Program-made: the position numbers and the translations under genes
Notes under the pieces: model-generated
The model's database searches: none
The model's input: only the letters and a program-made list of their open reading frames with translations
What the model was told of the DNA's origin: nothing
From: an uncultured Rikenella sp.
Lineage (GTDB): Bacteria > Bacteroidota > Bacteroidia > Bacteroidales > Rikenellaceae
Length of the DNA stretch: 7,997 bases
Assembly (NCBI RefSeq): GCF_910579375.1
Contig: NZ_CAJTUJ010000084.1
Coordinates: 1 to 7,997 of the forward strand
Direction of reading: 5' to 3'
Part shown: positions 7,900-7,997 of the stretch, piece after piece
Layout of the letters: every line of letters starts with the position of its first letter
How positions within the stretch are numbered: the first letter of the stretch is position 1

Positions 7900-7973
7900 A
7901 GGTTGAAAAACAAAAACCGTTCCAAGACGATCGGGAGTGGCGGAGGGGGCAACGGCTCGGAAGACGGCCAATA

Positions 7974-7997
7974 AAAAACGGGAGGTTTGCCTATTCA
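7974..7997 (-). terminator. Possible half of a terminator cut by the window end
   Basis: Read on the minus strand, the end of the window gives AGGCAAACCTCCCG followed directly by TTTTTTATT. This has the form of the right arm and T-tract of an intrinsic terminator, like the two complete ones in the window. The matching left arm (CGGGAGGTTTGCCT on the minus strand) would lie beyond position 7997, so this is a prediction only. It would end a minus-strand gene located further right. Confidence 0.3.

Noticed and set aside
7897..7974. Short plus-strand frame with a GTG or TTG start encoding a glycine-rich peptide of about 25 residues, ending just before the possible terminator arm
   Set aside because: It has no ATG, no recognisable promoter and no family match. 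The composition may simply reflect G-rich non-coding DNA upstream of the minus-strand gene.

Overview
The window looks like ordinary chromosome from a fairly GC-rich member of the Bacteroidetes. A gut Bacteroidales such as Alistipes or a relative in the Rikenellaceae is my best guess, but that is inference. The phylum call rests on four things: a SusC/SusD outer-membrane nutrient-uptake pair, a lipoprotein with BACON domains and a fimbrillin-like C-terminus, A-rich leaders without Shine-Dalgarno sequences ahead of start codons, and a TAnnTTTG-type -7 box ahead of fabI.

Layout. (1) Positions 1-3246, plus strand: a SusC/RagA-type TonB-dependent transporter whose N-terminus lies before the window. 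(2) Positions 3267-5285, plus strand: its SusD/RagB-type lipoprotein partner, 20 bp downstream. (3) Positions 5313-5357: a strong intrinsic terminator that closes the susCD unit. (4) Positions 5449-6333, plus strand: fabI, the NADH-dependent enoyl-ACP reductase of fatty-acid synthesis, with its own promoter. (5) Positions 6368-6417: a second strong hairpin terminator, probably working for both strands. (6) Positions 6426-7832, minus strand: a lipoprotein made of two BACON-like domains and a fimbrillin-like region, convergent with fabI. (7) Positions 7833-7997: non-coding upstream region of that lipoprotein gene, AT-rich near the start codon, with an inverted repeat and what may be half of a terminator cut by the window end.

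How the genes work together. SusC and SusD should form one outer-membrane complex, with the SusD lid capturing an oligosaccharide or peptide and the SusC barrel importing it with TonB energy. The pair is followed directly by a terminator, so no enzyme or surface glycan-binding protein is co-transcribed downstream and the substrate cannot be read from this window. fabI is an independent housekeeping gene. The BACON/fimbrillin-like lipoprotein is probably exposed at the cell surface and may belong to a fimbrial or adhesion apparatus or bind glycans. No RNA genes, CRISPR arrays, insertion sequences or phage genes were seen. I found no convincing undescribed system; the multidomain lipoprotein and its upstream palindrome are the least ordinary items.
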